DNA of 9,763 nt from CAZRDB01 sp964598695 (GTDB lineage: Bacteria; Armatimonadota; Zipacnadia; UBA1398), in contig CAZRDB010000191.1 in the NCBI GenBank assembly GCA_964598695.1, positions 1-9,763 of the forward strand, read 5' to 3'. Of this stretch, positions 1-7,193 are shown piece after piece. Below the pieces are notes generated by a model. The model searched no databases. It was not told the origin of the DNA and was given only the letters and a program-made list of their open reading frames with translations. Every line of letters starts with the position of its first letter. Positions within the stretch are counted from its first letter, which is position 1. Both the position numbers and the translations under genes were made by a program.

Positions 1-426
1 GGAGCGACGCAGTGGGATACGGCCATCGTCGCCGAGGCAGCCCGGCAGGGGCTCGACCCGGCTCTGCTCCGGGCCGTGATGCTGGCCGAGTCGGGGGGAG
101 ACCCGCAATCGGTCTCACCCGCGGGGGCACAGGGCCTGATGCAGCTCATGCCGGAGACGGCGGCGGGGCTCGGCGTGCGCGACCCGTTCAACCCGCTCCA
201 GAGCCTTCAGGGCGGCGCCCGCTACCTGCGGACGCTGCTCGACCGGTTCGACGGGGACACCGCGAAGGCGCTGGCCGCCTACAACGCCGGCCCGGGGGCG
301 GTGGCCCGCTACGGGGGGATCCCCCCGTACCCGGAGACGCAGGCCTACGTGGAGCGCGTGCTGGAACTCACCAGCCTCGCTTCCGACGATGCGATGGGGT
401 CGTTCGGAGAGACGGCCCCCTACTAG
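1..426 (+). CDS. Lytic transglycosylase, SLT domain (3' part; 5' end outside window)
   Basis: Open from the first base in frame 1 and ending at TAG 424-426; 141 residues are visible. This is a family 1 soluble lytic transglycosylase catalytic domain, which cleaves the MurNAc-GlcNAc bond of peptidoglycan in the periplasm with formation of 1,6-anhydroMurNAc. Seen directly: the catalytic glutamate in AVMLAESGGDP (E30 of the visible part), GAQGLMQLMPETA (41-53), AAYNAGPGA (92-100) and the closing PYPETQAYVERVL. The domain runs almost to the stop, so any extra domain or signal peptide must lie upstream. It is 12 bp from the motE-like gene and reads into the hook block, so a role in opening the wall for the rod or hook is a reasonable inference. 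It could be the C-terminal half of a FlgJ-like fusion or a stand-alone enzyme; the missing N-terminus would decide. Confidence 0.93.
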   Translation, partial: GATQWDTAIVAEAARQGLDPALLRAVMLAESGGDPQSVSPAGAQGLMQLMPETAAGLGVRDPFNPLQSLQGGARYLRTLLDRFDGDTAKALAAYNAGPGAVARYGGIPPYPETQAYVERVLELTSLASDDAMGSFGETAPY

Positions 427-438
427 GACAGGACCGCG

Positions 439-1137
439 ATGGCTGCCAGAACGGGTGCGAAGAAGCCGGTCGGCAAGGCCGGCGCGAAGGGCAAGAAGGG
501 CAGACGGAGAGGATGCGGGCCCGTCGGCTGCATCCTGCTTCTGGTGCTGCTGCTTCTGACCGCCGCGTTCGCCCTCGACCAGTACGGCATCGTGGCGATC
601 CCCCTCGTGGGCGAGAAGATCCCACGGGTGCTTCCCGGCGCCAAGCCCCTCGAGGAGGAGGCGACGGAGAGCGAGCTGTTGTCCGAGGAGTCGGAGCCGG
701 CAGATGCCGAGGCCGAGGCCCAGAGGCGACTCGATGAGCAGGAGGGTGGGGGGGAGAGTCGGGCGCCCGAATCGGAGCCCGGCGCGACCGTGGAGAGCGG
801 CCCCGAGGGCCGCCGCGAGGTGGTCGTCGAGCGCGAGCCACCCGTGCCCCAGACCGAGAGTGAGGCCGCGAACCTCTCGGTGACGCTTCCCCCGGGCGGG
901 CTGCGGAGCCTGGACCCGAAGAGCCCCGAAGCCAAGGAACTGCGGCGCAGGATCGAGAGTGTCGGCGCGATCCTGCAGGCCTCCAAGGCCAAGTCCGCCG
1001 CCGAGACCCTCCAGGGCATGCCCCTCGAGCTGCAGGTCGAGATCCTCCGCACCCTGGAGGAGTCGACGGCCGCGAAGATCCTCGAGGAGATGCCCGCCGA
1101 CCAGCGCACGAAGATCGCGATGGCGCTGATCCGGTAG
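439..1137 (+). CDS. MotE/YlxF-like flagellar membrane protein with MgtE-N-like C-terminus
   Basis: 232 residues. The N-terminus is very basic (K/R-rich, residues 8-24), followed by one hydrophobic helix at about 28-46 (GCILLLVLLLLTAAFAL), so the N-terminus is probably cytoplasmic and the rest periplasmic. Residues 70-150 form a low-complexity acidic Glu/Ala/Pro/Ser linker. Residues about 168-232 are helical with the ILxxMP / AAxxLxxMP pattern of the MgtE N-terminal domain (ETLQGMPLELQVEIL, AAKILEEMPADQRTKIA). One TM helix plus a C-terminal MgtE-N-like domain, located just before fliK, is the signature of MotE/YlxF proteins. In some bacteria MotE acts as a chaperone for the stator protein MotB. 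The ATG at 439 is preceded by a modest GGACAGGA. The family call is good; the exact function is inferred from position. Confidence 0.8.
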   Translation: MAARTGAKKPVGKAGAKGKKGRRRGCGPVGCILLLVLLLLTAAFALDQYGIVAIPLVGEKIPRVLPGAKPLEEEATESELLSEESEPADAEAEAQRRLDEQEGGGESRAPESEPGATVESGPEGRREVVVEREPPVPQTESEAANLSVTLPPGGLRSLDPKSPEAKELRRRIESVGAILQASKAKSAAETLQGMPLELQVEILRTLEESTAAKILEEMPADQRTKIAMALIR

Positions 1138-1157
1138 CCCCGAACCCGATTTCCCCC

Positions 1158-1182
1158 GCCGCGCCCCCGTGTGAGGCGCGGC
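1158..1182 (+). other. Perfect 8-bp inverted repeat between motE-like gene and fliK
   Basis: GCCGCGCC (1158-1165) and GGCGCGGC (1175-1182) are exact reverse complements around a 9-nt loop. There is no T-run after it, so it does not look like an intrinsic terminator. It lies in the 84-nt gap between the two genes and may act as an mRNA processing or stability hairpin; that role is inference. Confidence 0.5.
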
Positions 1183-1221
1183 ACATCGAACACCAGTCAT
1201 GGCGGGAGAGGGGGTGATTGA

Positions 1222-3717
1222 ATGGATATCGCCAAGCTACTCGGTGCAGCGGCGGAGGTCGTCTCGGGCGTGGGCGGAGCCCTCGGCCTCGGCGCCTCCA
1301 CCCGCGAACCGAGTCAGGTCTTCACCGATGCGCTGGCTCACGCGCTCGGGACCGACGAGACGGCCGAGACGCCGATCACGGCGGAGCCGGGGAATCCCGC
1401 GCCGACCGTGGACGGCCTCCCCTCGGCTCGAACCGCGCCGCTCTCCCGAGAGCCGGCCCCGACCCTCGAGGCGGAGCCGGTGGATGTCACGGCGACGGTC
1501 GCGAATGCCTCGGCCCAGGCTCTCGATCTGGCCCTGGCGACGGTGCTCGTGACATGGGCCGATCGGTCGTTGGGCGCGCGGGGCAGGGGCACATTCACGA
1601 TGGAGGGTCGCGCAGTCGACTCCCTCGTGGCGGAGCTTCCCGTCTCCGTGCGACAGGCGATCGAGCAGACGCTCACAGCGCTCCAGGAGAACGGGATCGC
1701 GATCCCGGATGGCATGATGGCGAGCCTCAACGCCATCCTCGGCGCGGTCTCGATCGACGCACGGGCGGTGCTGGGCGGCGCCGATGGGCTCCCGCAGGCG
1801 ACAGACCTGGCTCGCGACGTCACCGAGACTGTGCTCCGCGCTCTTGCGGAGCCGAAGACGGACGGGCAGAGCGTGCTGGAGACAGCCGCTCGGATCGCCC
1901 AGTCCGAGGCGGAGGCCGGAAGCGCCTCCCGCCTGACGCTCGACCAGTCGGCCGGACTGCTCGTACGGATCCGGCAGAACTGGGAGGCGGCCGCACCGGA
2001 ATCGGAATCGGTGCGTGCCGCCGTGGGTGAGCTTCTCACCCAGTTGCGCGGTCGCGTGGTGCACGTCCTCTCCGAGGCCGCCACCACGGGAAGCACGACG
2101 GCGCCGCCGACTCCCGCCGCTGCCTCCACCCCCGCGGAGGCGGCTCCGGCCCAGGCCACGGCGCTGCTGCTCGATGCCGTCCGGCAGTCGGTCGCGGTGG
2201 AGACCGTGGCCGGCGCCGAGCCGACCGCAGCCGTCGATGCCGTTCGCACGGCGCCGATGGAGGCGACCGTCCCCAAGCAGCCCGTTCCGGCCGTCGCGGC
2301 CGCGCTCCGCGCGGTCTCGGCATCGGTCAACGAGCAGGTCACGGGGCGCGCCGCTCCCCTGCGCCTGGTCGATCGGGATGTCGGAGGAGCCAACGGCGTC
2401 TCGGCAACGGCGGAGCCCGCGGTCCAGGCCGCTGGGGTCCGTAGCGCCGTTCCGCAGCCCGCCATCGCGGCCCCGAGCGTGGGACCGTTGGTGGTGGGGG
2501 GGCCGGTACCGACGCCGACGCCAGCTCCCACCCCGGCTCCCACGGAGGCGACGGTGGTCGCCAGCGTGGCGGCGGAGCCGAGCGCTCCGGCGACGGCGAC
2601 AGCCGCGGTCACGACGCAGGCCATGACCGCCCGTCCGGTGGCCGAGCCTTCCCGCGGCTCGAGGCGCTACGCCGCCGTGGGGGCGCCGGTCACGACCGAG
2701 GGTGCGGGCGCGGCGCCACAGCGTCCGACCAGCATCCTGGAGACGGCGCCGGTCGAGACGATCGGGACGGCGCCGGCCTATGGCGACGGAGTCGCCGCAA
2801 CGGTACCGGGACTCGCGGTCCAGGCCGTGGAGACGGCCGCGGACGCGGAGTCGCTCGCGAGGATCGCGATGGGCTCCGTGGCCGGCGAGCTGGCGGGACA
2901 GGGCGGTCGGGCCGCTCGACCCGTTCGGGCGTTCGGACGGACGAGCGCGCCGGCGAGCGAGGGGTTGGCCGGATCGCCGGCCAGCGCCTCGGCGACGACG
3001 ACGCCCGCCCCCGATCCGAGCACGACGGGTGGCACAACCGGCGGGACGCCGGGACGAAGCGTCCCGATCGACGCGCTGCAGCGGCTCTTCCAGAGCCCGG
3101 AGGCGGAGGGATCCGCCAAGCGGACGAAGGAGAGCGTCGCGAGCGTGGAGGCGGGGCAGGCCCCGGGCGCGGCGTCGATGCGGAGCACGACGACGGCCCC
3201 TCTGTCGGTCGCGGTGAACGCAACCGATACGGGACAGCACGTGCGGGACGTCCAGCGTGAGAGCGGAGCCTTGCGCGTGGGCGTGTGGAACCAGCTCGAG
3301 CGTGCGGTGAACGAGACGGTCCGGAGCGGCAAGAACGCCGTGGTGATCGAGTTGAAGCCGCCGCATCTGGGCGACGTACGCGTGACGATCAGCGCGACCG
3401 AGCAGGCCGTGGTGGCCCACTTCGAGGCGCAGTCGCACACCGTACGGGCTACACTGGAGTCCAACATGTACCTCTTGAAGGACATGCTGGGCCAGGCGGG
3501 GCTGAGCCCCGATCGCCTGGAAGTGACCGTGGGATTCGGCGGAGCCGGAGACCAGGGCGCGTGGAAGCAGCAGGGACAGAGGGACCCCGGCGCGTTCTAC
3601 CGGACCTTCGATCCGCGCCACGCCAACGGCGCCGAGCCACTCACGACGCTCCGTCCGACGGCGGCGTTCGCGAGCAACCCGTACCGGACGGCGGCGGCGG
3701 TGGACCTGCTGGCCTGA
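1222..3717 (+). CDS. fliK: Flagellar hook-length control protein FliK
   Basis: 831 residues. FliK is a secreted molecular ruler. Its extended N-terminal part measures the growing hook and its C-terminal domain contacts FlhB to switch export from hook to filament substrates. The C-terminal Flg_hook domain is clear at about residues 690-770. It contains VVIELKPPHLGDVRVTIS, with the LKP-x2-LG-x-V core at 711-720, then VVAHFEAQSHTVRATLESN, LLKDMLGQAGL and LEVTV. The preceding several hundred residues are low-complexity Ala/Thr/Val/Pro sequence, including a PT/PA repeat near residue 430 (PTPTPAPTPAPTE), as expected for a ruler linker. At 831 residues it is about twice the Salmonella length (405), consistent with the poor length conservation of this family. 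ATG 1222 has the purine-rich stretch GAGAGGGG (1207-1214) about 7 nt upstream. flgD follows after 61 bp. Confidence 0.93.
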   Translation: MDIAKLLGAAAEVVSGVGGALGLGASTREPSQVFTDALAHALGTDETAETPITAEPGNPAPTVDGLPSARTAPLSREPAPTLEAEPVDVTATVANASAQALDLALATVLVTWADRSLGARGRGTFTMEGRAVDSLVAELPVSVRQAIEQTLTALQENGIAIPDGMMASLNAILGAVSIDARAVLGGADGLPQATDLARDVTETVLRALAEPKTDGQSVLETAARIAQSEAEAGSASRLTLDQSAGLLVRIRQNWEAAAPESESVRAAVGELLTQLRGRVVHVLSEAATTGSTTAPPTPAAASTPAEAAPAQATALLLDAVRQSVAVETVAGAEPTAAVDAVRTAPMEATVPKQPVPAVAAALRAVSASVNEQVTGRAAPLRLVDRDVGGANGVSATAEPAVQAAGVRSAVPQPAIAAPSVGPLVVGGPVPTPTPAPTPAPTEATVVASVAAEPSAPATATAAVTTQAMTARPVAEPSRGSRRYAAVGAPVTTEGAGAAPQRPTSILETAPVETIGTAPAYGDGVAATVPGLAVQAVETAADAESLARIAMGSVAGELAGQGGRAARPVRAFGRTSAPASEGLAGSPASASATTTPAPDPSTTGGTTGGTPGRSVPIDALQRLFQSPEAEGSAKRTKESVASVEAGQAPGAASMRSTTTAPLSVAVNATDTGQHVRDVQRESGALRVGVWNQLERAVNETVRSGKNAVVIELKPPHLGDVRVTISATEQAVVAHFEAQSHTVRATLESNMYLLKDMLGQAGLSPDRLEVTVGFGGAGDQGAWKQQGQRDPGAFYRTFDPRHANGAEPLTTLRPTAAFASNPYRTAAAVDLLA

Positions 3718-3778
3718 CGGAAGCGGTCCGGAGGAAGGTGCTCCCGACCGATAACGCAATACGAAGGGAAGTGGCGAT

Positions 3779-4219
3779 ATGAGAGTGGACTCGAGCACAA
3801 TGGCCTCGGCCCTCTCTGCGTCCTCCTCGTCCAGTTCGAGCAGCAGCACCATCGCCGGCTCGGAGGAGCTGGGGCGGGATGAGTTCCTGACACTGCTGGT
3901 CACCCAGCTCAAGTACCAGGATCCGCTCAACCCGACCGACAACAGCGAGTTCATCTCGCAGCTCGCCCAGTTCTCGTCGCTTCAGGAGATCCGCAACCTC
4001 TCCGAAGCCACGCGGCAGGCGTCCGAGCTGTCCGTCGCCTCCTCGGCGGCGGGCCTGATCGGCCGCCCGGTCGCGGGGGAGGTTGTCAACACCGAGACGG
4101 GCAAGACCGAGACGGTCAGCGGCACGGTCGCCGGCGTTGCGATGAAGAACGGGGTGCCGACGCTCGTACTGACCGATGGCAGTACGTTGACGCTCGACCA
4201 GTTGACGGAGATCGCCTGA
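3779..4219 (+). CDS. flgD: Flagellar hook scaffold/cap protein FlgD (short form)
   Basis: 146 residues. FlgD sits as a cap at the hook tip and guides FlgE assembly outside the cell. After a poly-serine stretch (13-23) comes the conserved N-terminal region: ELGRDEFLTLLVTQLKYQDP and NSEFISQLAQFSSLQEI (about residues 30-71). These are the hallmark DFLxLLxxQLxxQDPLxP and E-x2-QLAQFS motifs. The C-terminus (about 93-146) is a small beta-rich tudor-like segment (IGRPVAGEVV ... GTVAGV ... LTDGSTLTLDQLTEI). The protein is well below the 231 residues of the enteric homologue because the Fn3/Ig-like insertion is missing. The same short architecture is found in Bacillus-type operons. ATG 3779 follows GAAGGGAAG with about 9 nt spacing. 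Confidence 0.95.
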   Translation: MRVDSSTMASALSASSSSSSSSSTIAGSEELGRDEFLTLLVTQLKYQDPLNPTDNSEFISQLAQFSSLQEIRNLSEATRQASELSVASSAAGLIGRPVAGEVVNTETGKTETVSGTVAGVAMKNGVPTLVLTDGSTLTLDQLTEIA

Positions 4220-4267
4220 GCGGCGCCCTCCACGACCTCGTACCGACGATAGACGGGGAGATCCCCA

Positions 4268-4675
4268 ATGGCAGACGAGAACCGAGTGATCGGCCCGCCA
4301 CAGTCCAGGCAGATCCAGCCGACCGGCACGACGCGCGCGACGCGCGCGGGGGCGGCGGAGCGCGTGGCTGGGGGGCAGTCCTTCGCGGACGTCCTTCGGC
4401 AGCAGCAGCAGGTGGCTGCCGAGCCGGTTCGGTTCAGCGGGCACGCCCAGGCACGGATGGCTTCTCGGGGGGTCACCCTCGACTCCACCGACCTGGCGCG
4501 TTTGTCCGAGGCAGTCGGACGGGCGGCCGAACGAGGCGGCCGGGAATCGCTCGTTCTGATGGACGATCTCGCGCTGGTCGTGAGTGTCCGCAACCGCACG
4601 GTCATCACCGTCATGGACGGCGACAGCCGCAAGGGCAACGTGTTCACCAACATCGACAGCGCGGTGATCGTCTAG
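4268..4675 (+). CDS. Flagellar operon protein, TIGR02530 type
   Basis: 135 residues with no signal peptide or membrane segment. It matches the TIGR02530 flagellar operon family found between flgD and flgE in clostridia, spirochaetes and other non-proteobacteria. The diagnostic parts are FSGHAQARMASRGVTL (56-71), the helix LARLSEAVGRAAERGG, and the C-terminal LVVSVRNRTVITVMD followed by KGNVFTNIDSAVIV (to 135). The N-terminal 50 residues are polar and poorly conserved, as in other members. The molecular role is not established; the fixed position between the hook cap and hook genes implies a function in hook assembly. ATG 4268 has GGGGAG (4255-4260) 7 nt upstream. That Shine-Dalgarno can fold with CCCC at 4263-4266 into a 4-bp G-C hairpin. 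Confidence 0.9.
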   Translation: MADENRVIGPPQSRQIQPTGTTRATRAGAAERVAGGQSFADVLRQQQQVAAEPVRFSGHAQARMASRGVTLDSTDLARLSEAVGRAAERGGRESLVLMDDLALVVSVRNRTVITVMDGDSRKGNVFTNIDSAVIV

Positions 4676-4706
4676 ACAGGGATGACGGGATGCTGAGCGT
4701 CCTGTA

Positions 4707-4820
4707 GGAGCTGGACCTCTTCGAGGGAGCTCCGGGACCGCCGAATGAATGAGGCGGTCCGCGGCGGAGGCCGCACCCAACTCGCGGGCTTGCGCCGGCG
4801 CCCTTCGGTGACGGGCGCCG
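4707..4820 (+). other. Three consecutive GC-rich hairpins upstream of flgE
   Basis: The 175-nt gap before flgE contains three inverted repeats in a row. They are GGAGCT (4707-4712)/AGCTCC (4728-4733) with an inner CCTC/GAGG stem; GGACCGCC (4735-4742)/GGCGGTCC (4753-4760) with a 10-nt loop; and CGGCGCCC (4796-4803)/GGGCGCCG (4813-4820) with a 9-nt loop. None is followed by a T-run. I see no sigma-28 or sigma-54 promoter match in the gap. The array could set a processing or stability boundary that lets the abundant hook subunit be expressed above its neighbours; this is inference. With this base composition, some pairing is expected by chance. Confidence 0.45.
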
Positions 4821-4850
4821 CCGGCCCTCACGCAGGGAGGTCGAGGACCG

Positions 4851-6839
4851 ATGATGCGGTCTCTCTTCTCGAGCACATCCGGTTTGCGGGGCAATCAGTC
4901 TCGCATCGATGTGCTGGGAAACAACATCGCAAACGTCAACACCACGGGTTACAAGTCCGGTCGGTCCAACTTCCGAACCATCATTCTCCAGACTCTCTCC
5001 GCCGCGAGCGGGCCGTCGGGGACGACGGGCTCGATCAACCCGCTGCAGATCGGTCTGGGCAGTTCGCTCTCGTCGGTCGATTCCGACTTCAACCAAGGGA
5101 CGCTCGAGACCACCGCACGCCGCGCCGATGTCGCGATCGAGGGCAACGGCTTCTTCGTGATCGGCAACGGTGACCGCGAGTTCTTCACGCGCAACGGCGC
5201 CTTCAACCTCGACCAGCAGGGCAACCTCGTGTCGTCGATGAACGGCTTCTACGTCAAGGGATGGAACGCCGACGCCGACACCGGCCTGGTCGATGCCAGC
5301 GGCAGTGTCGAGTCGATCAACATCCCCATCGGCGGCATGACGATCGCCGAGGACACCACCCTGGTGAAGTACCTCGGCAACCTCGATGCCGAGGCCGAGG
5401 GCTTCGCCGCGACCCCCGCCACCGTGGGCCAGATCACGGGCAACCCGTTCTCCGCGGCGGCGCAGGTCTTCAACATCACGCCGAACGTCGGCGCGGCCGA
5501 CACCATCACGGTGCCGCAGCTCGCGCGCGGCGGCGCCTACACGGCCGACGAGTGTCGGCTCGACTTCAACGTGCTCTCGGGTCTGCTCGCGACCGACACC
5601 ATCGACGTGACGCTGACCCTGGCGGGCGGCGGCACCAACGTGGTGACCTTCACGCCGACGGCCGGCAACTACGCTGACCCCGCGACCTACGTCGACAACT
5701 TCGTGGCCGACTGGAACGCGACGGCCGGCATGACCATCCGCGCGGTCAAGGAGAGCGACACGACCGTGCGGTTCTACGACTACAGCACGGGCCTCGGCGT
5801 GCCGGCTTCGACCGGCGGCCAGGGCACCGACAGCTCGTTCGCCTTCACCGCGAACGGCCTGGGCACGGCCACCGCGAACACCATCGCGGCCCTCGGGATG
5901 GAGAGCGGCGTCTACGAGACGTTCGGCGCCTCGGCCTCCCCCGACCCCCAGTACCTCGCCCTCGCCTGTGCCGACGCCATCACGACCCAGTGCCTGGCGG
6001 GCAACCTGACCGCGGCGGCGCACACCGACGGCGCCGGCACGATCAACGTCGAGTCGCTGATCGCCGGCCTCGACGGCCGCTTGATCCTGAGCGACGCGGC
6101 CGGCAGCAGCGCCATCGACGCGATCTACGGCAGTCCGAGCCAGTCGGTCGATGTCGCGACCTACCGGACCAGCGTCGTCGTCTACGACACACTCGGCGCC
6201 GAGCACCGGGTCAACCTGGACTTCAACCGGCGCGGCGACTCCCGGATCTGGGAGTACCGGGCCACCGACGAGAACGGGATGAACGTGGTCCCGGGCGGCG
6301 CGACCTCGGGCACGATCGCCTTCAGCGCCGATGGCCAGAGCCAGACCGGGACGATCTCGGTCGAGATGTCGCTCTCCAACGGCTCGGTCTCGCCGCAGAC
6401 GATCCGCCTCGATCTCTCCAGCCTCAGCCAGTTCGCCGGCACGAGCAGCGTCTCGGCCAGCGAGCAGGACGGCGTCGCGATGGGCACGCTCGAGAACTAC
6501 ATCATCGCGACCAACGGCGAGATCGTCGGGGAGTTCACGAACGGCCTCAGCAAGCTCCTGGGCCAGCTCTCGATGGCGAGCTTCAACAACGCCGGCGGCC
6601 TGACCCAGATCGGCACCTCGATGTGGAAGGAGTCCGTCGCCTCCGGCACCGCCCAGATCGGCACGCCGGAGTCGGGCTCTCGCGGCAAGACGGTCCAGGG
6701 CGCGCTCGAGTCGTCGAACGTGGACCTGGCCAACGAGTTCACCCAGATGATCATCGGGCAGCGCGGCTTCCAGGCCAACGCCCGCGTGATCACGACCTCG
6801 GACGAGATGTTGCAGGAACTCACCAACCTCAAGAGGTAG
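4851..6839 (+). CDS. flgE: Flagellar hook protein FlgE (enlarged)
   Basis: 662 residues. FlgE is the structural subunit of the extracellular hook, exported by the flagellar type III system. The N-terminal rod/hook signature is SLFSSTSGLRGNQSRIDV and LGNNIANVNTTGYK (residues 4-35), followed by FNQGTLETTARRADVAIEGN and GFFVIG (to 105). The C-terminal D0 helix SSNVDLANEFTQMIIGQRGF and QANARVITTSDEMLQEL (about 622-658) is canonical and distinguishes FlgE from FlgF/FlgG here by length and context. It is about 260 residues longer than enteric FlgE (402); most of the excess lies between about residues 175 and 425, the exposed variable domain. That excess contains the only cysteines: C235, C373 and C381. 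The start may be ATG 4851 or ATG 4854. GGGAGG (4835-4840) and GAGG (4843-4846) lie upstream, and the latter favours 4851. Confidence 0.95.
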   Translation: MMRSLFSSTSGLRGNQSRIDVLGNNIANVNTTGYKSGRSNFRTIILQTLSAASGPSGTTGSINPLQIGLGSSLSSVDSDFNQGTLETTARRADVAIEGNGFFVIGNGDREFFTRNGAFNLDQQGNLVSSMNGFYVKGWNADADTGLVDASGSVESINIPIGGMTIAEDTTLVKYLGNLDAEAEGFAATPATVGQITGNPFSAAAQVFNITPNVGAADTITVPQLARGGAYTADECRLDFNVLSGLLATDTIDVTLTLAGGGTNVVTFTPTAGNYADPATYVDNFVADWNATAGMTIRAVKESDTTVRFYDYSTGLGVPASTGGQGTDSSFAFTANGLGTATANTIAALGMESGVYETFGASASPDPQYLALACADAITTQCLAGNLTAAAHTDGAGTINVESLIAGLDGRLILSDAAGSSAIDAIYGSPSQSVDVATYRTSVVVYDTLGAEHRVNLDFNRRGDSRIWEYRATDENGMNVVPGGATSGTIAFSADGQSQTGTISVEMSLSNGSVSPQTIRLDLSSLSQFAGTSSVSASEQDGVAMGTLENYIIATNGEIVGEFTNGLSKLLGQLSMASFNNAGGLTQIGTSMWKESVASGTAQIGTPESGSRGKTVQGALESSNVDLANEFTQMIIGQRGFQANARVITTSDEMLQELTNLKR

Positions 6840-6868
6840 TGAGTGTCTCGACCGCTCTCGTAGACGAG

Positions 6869-6906
6869 CCGGAAGGGCGTGGGAGGCGACTCCCGCGCCC
6901 TTCCGG
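6869..6906 (+). other. Long hairpin with GCGA tetraloop between flgE and flbD
   Basis: The 17-nt arms 6869-6885 and 6890-6906 pair throughout with a single G-U pair (6880/6895), closing a GCGA loop (6886-6889) of the stable GNRA type. It begins 30 nt after the flgE stop. The sequence after it (GAGGGCTTGACACCC) has no U-tract, so it is not a standard intrinsic terminator. Likely roles, by inference, are protection of the flgE mRNA 3' end, partial attenuation of downstream genes, or an RNase processing site. It also covers a GTG at 6879 that could otherwise be taken as the flbD start. Confidence 0.7.
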
Positions 6907-6944
6907 AGGGCTTGACACCCACCGAACCGGAAGGGGGGAGCGCG

Positions 6945-7193
6945 CTGATCCTCATCACCCGTCTCAACGGGCGCGTCTTCGTCGTCAACGCCGATCTGAT
7001 CGAGACCGTGGAGGCGACGCCCGACACGGTCGTCACACTCACCTCGGGCAGCAAGTACATCGTCAAGGAGCCAGTCGACGAGATCATCCGCCGCGTGGTA
7101 GCGTTCCGGCGGCGGATCGCGGTCCCCCTGCCCGAGGACCTGGCCGTGGAGGGCTCCTCGGGAGGCCGGGAGGGGCCTGAGAGCGGCCCGTAG
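6945..7193 (+). CDS. flbD: FlbD/SwrD family flagellar protein (probable CTG start)
   Basis: 82 residues from CTG 6945. The whole core matches the small FlbD family: ILITRLNGRVFVVNADLIET, VEATPDTVVTLTSGSKYIVK and EPVDEIIRRVVAFRRRI. In Bacillus the homologue SwrD increases flagellar motor torque; in many phyla flbD lies between flgE and the stator or fliL genes, as here. The family usually begins at MI-x-LTRLNG, which maps to CTG-ATC-CTC-ATC at 6945. A strong AAGGGGGGAG (6931-6940) lies 4 nt upstream. No ATG, GTG or TTG exists near this position in frame. The only upstream candidate, GTG 6879, would add 22 unrelated residues and lies inside a hairpin. The C-terminal about 20 residues (Gly/Glu/Pro-rich) extend past the usual family end. 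The product is sure, the start less so. Confidence 0.85.
   Translation: MILITRLNGRVFVVNADLIETVEATPDTVVTLTSGSKYIVKEPVDEIIRRVVAFRRRIAVPLPEDLAVEGSSGGREGPESGP

Noticed and set aside
12..737. 241-residue plus-strand frame crossing the slt stop into motE
   Set aside because: Arg/Gly/Pro composition typical of a shifted frame; it overlaps two genes with clear family motifs.
1237..3954. 905-residue open frame on the minus strand opposite fliK
   Set aside because: It is Arg/Gly-rich with no recognisable domain and lies opposite a clear fliK and the start of flgD. Long antisense frames are expected in high-GC coding sequence.
4745..5173. 142-residue plus-strand frame overlapping the flgE start
   Set aside because: Its coding part lies in the wrong frame of flgE's conserved N-terminus, and the upstream part is hairpin-rich non-coding sequence. 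No family resemblance.
6869..6906. Intrinsic transcription terminator after flgE
   Set aside because: The hairpin is strong but no U-tract follows, and flbD, fliL, fliM continue in the same direction with tight spacing.
6879..6944. GTG 6879 as the flbD start
   Set aside because: It would add 22 residues not found in the family, lies inside a stable hairpin, and its possible ribosome binding site is only 1 nt away.
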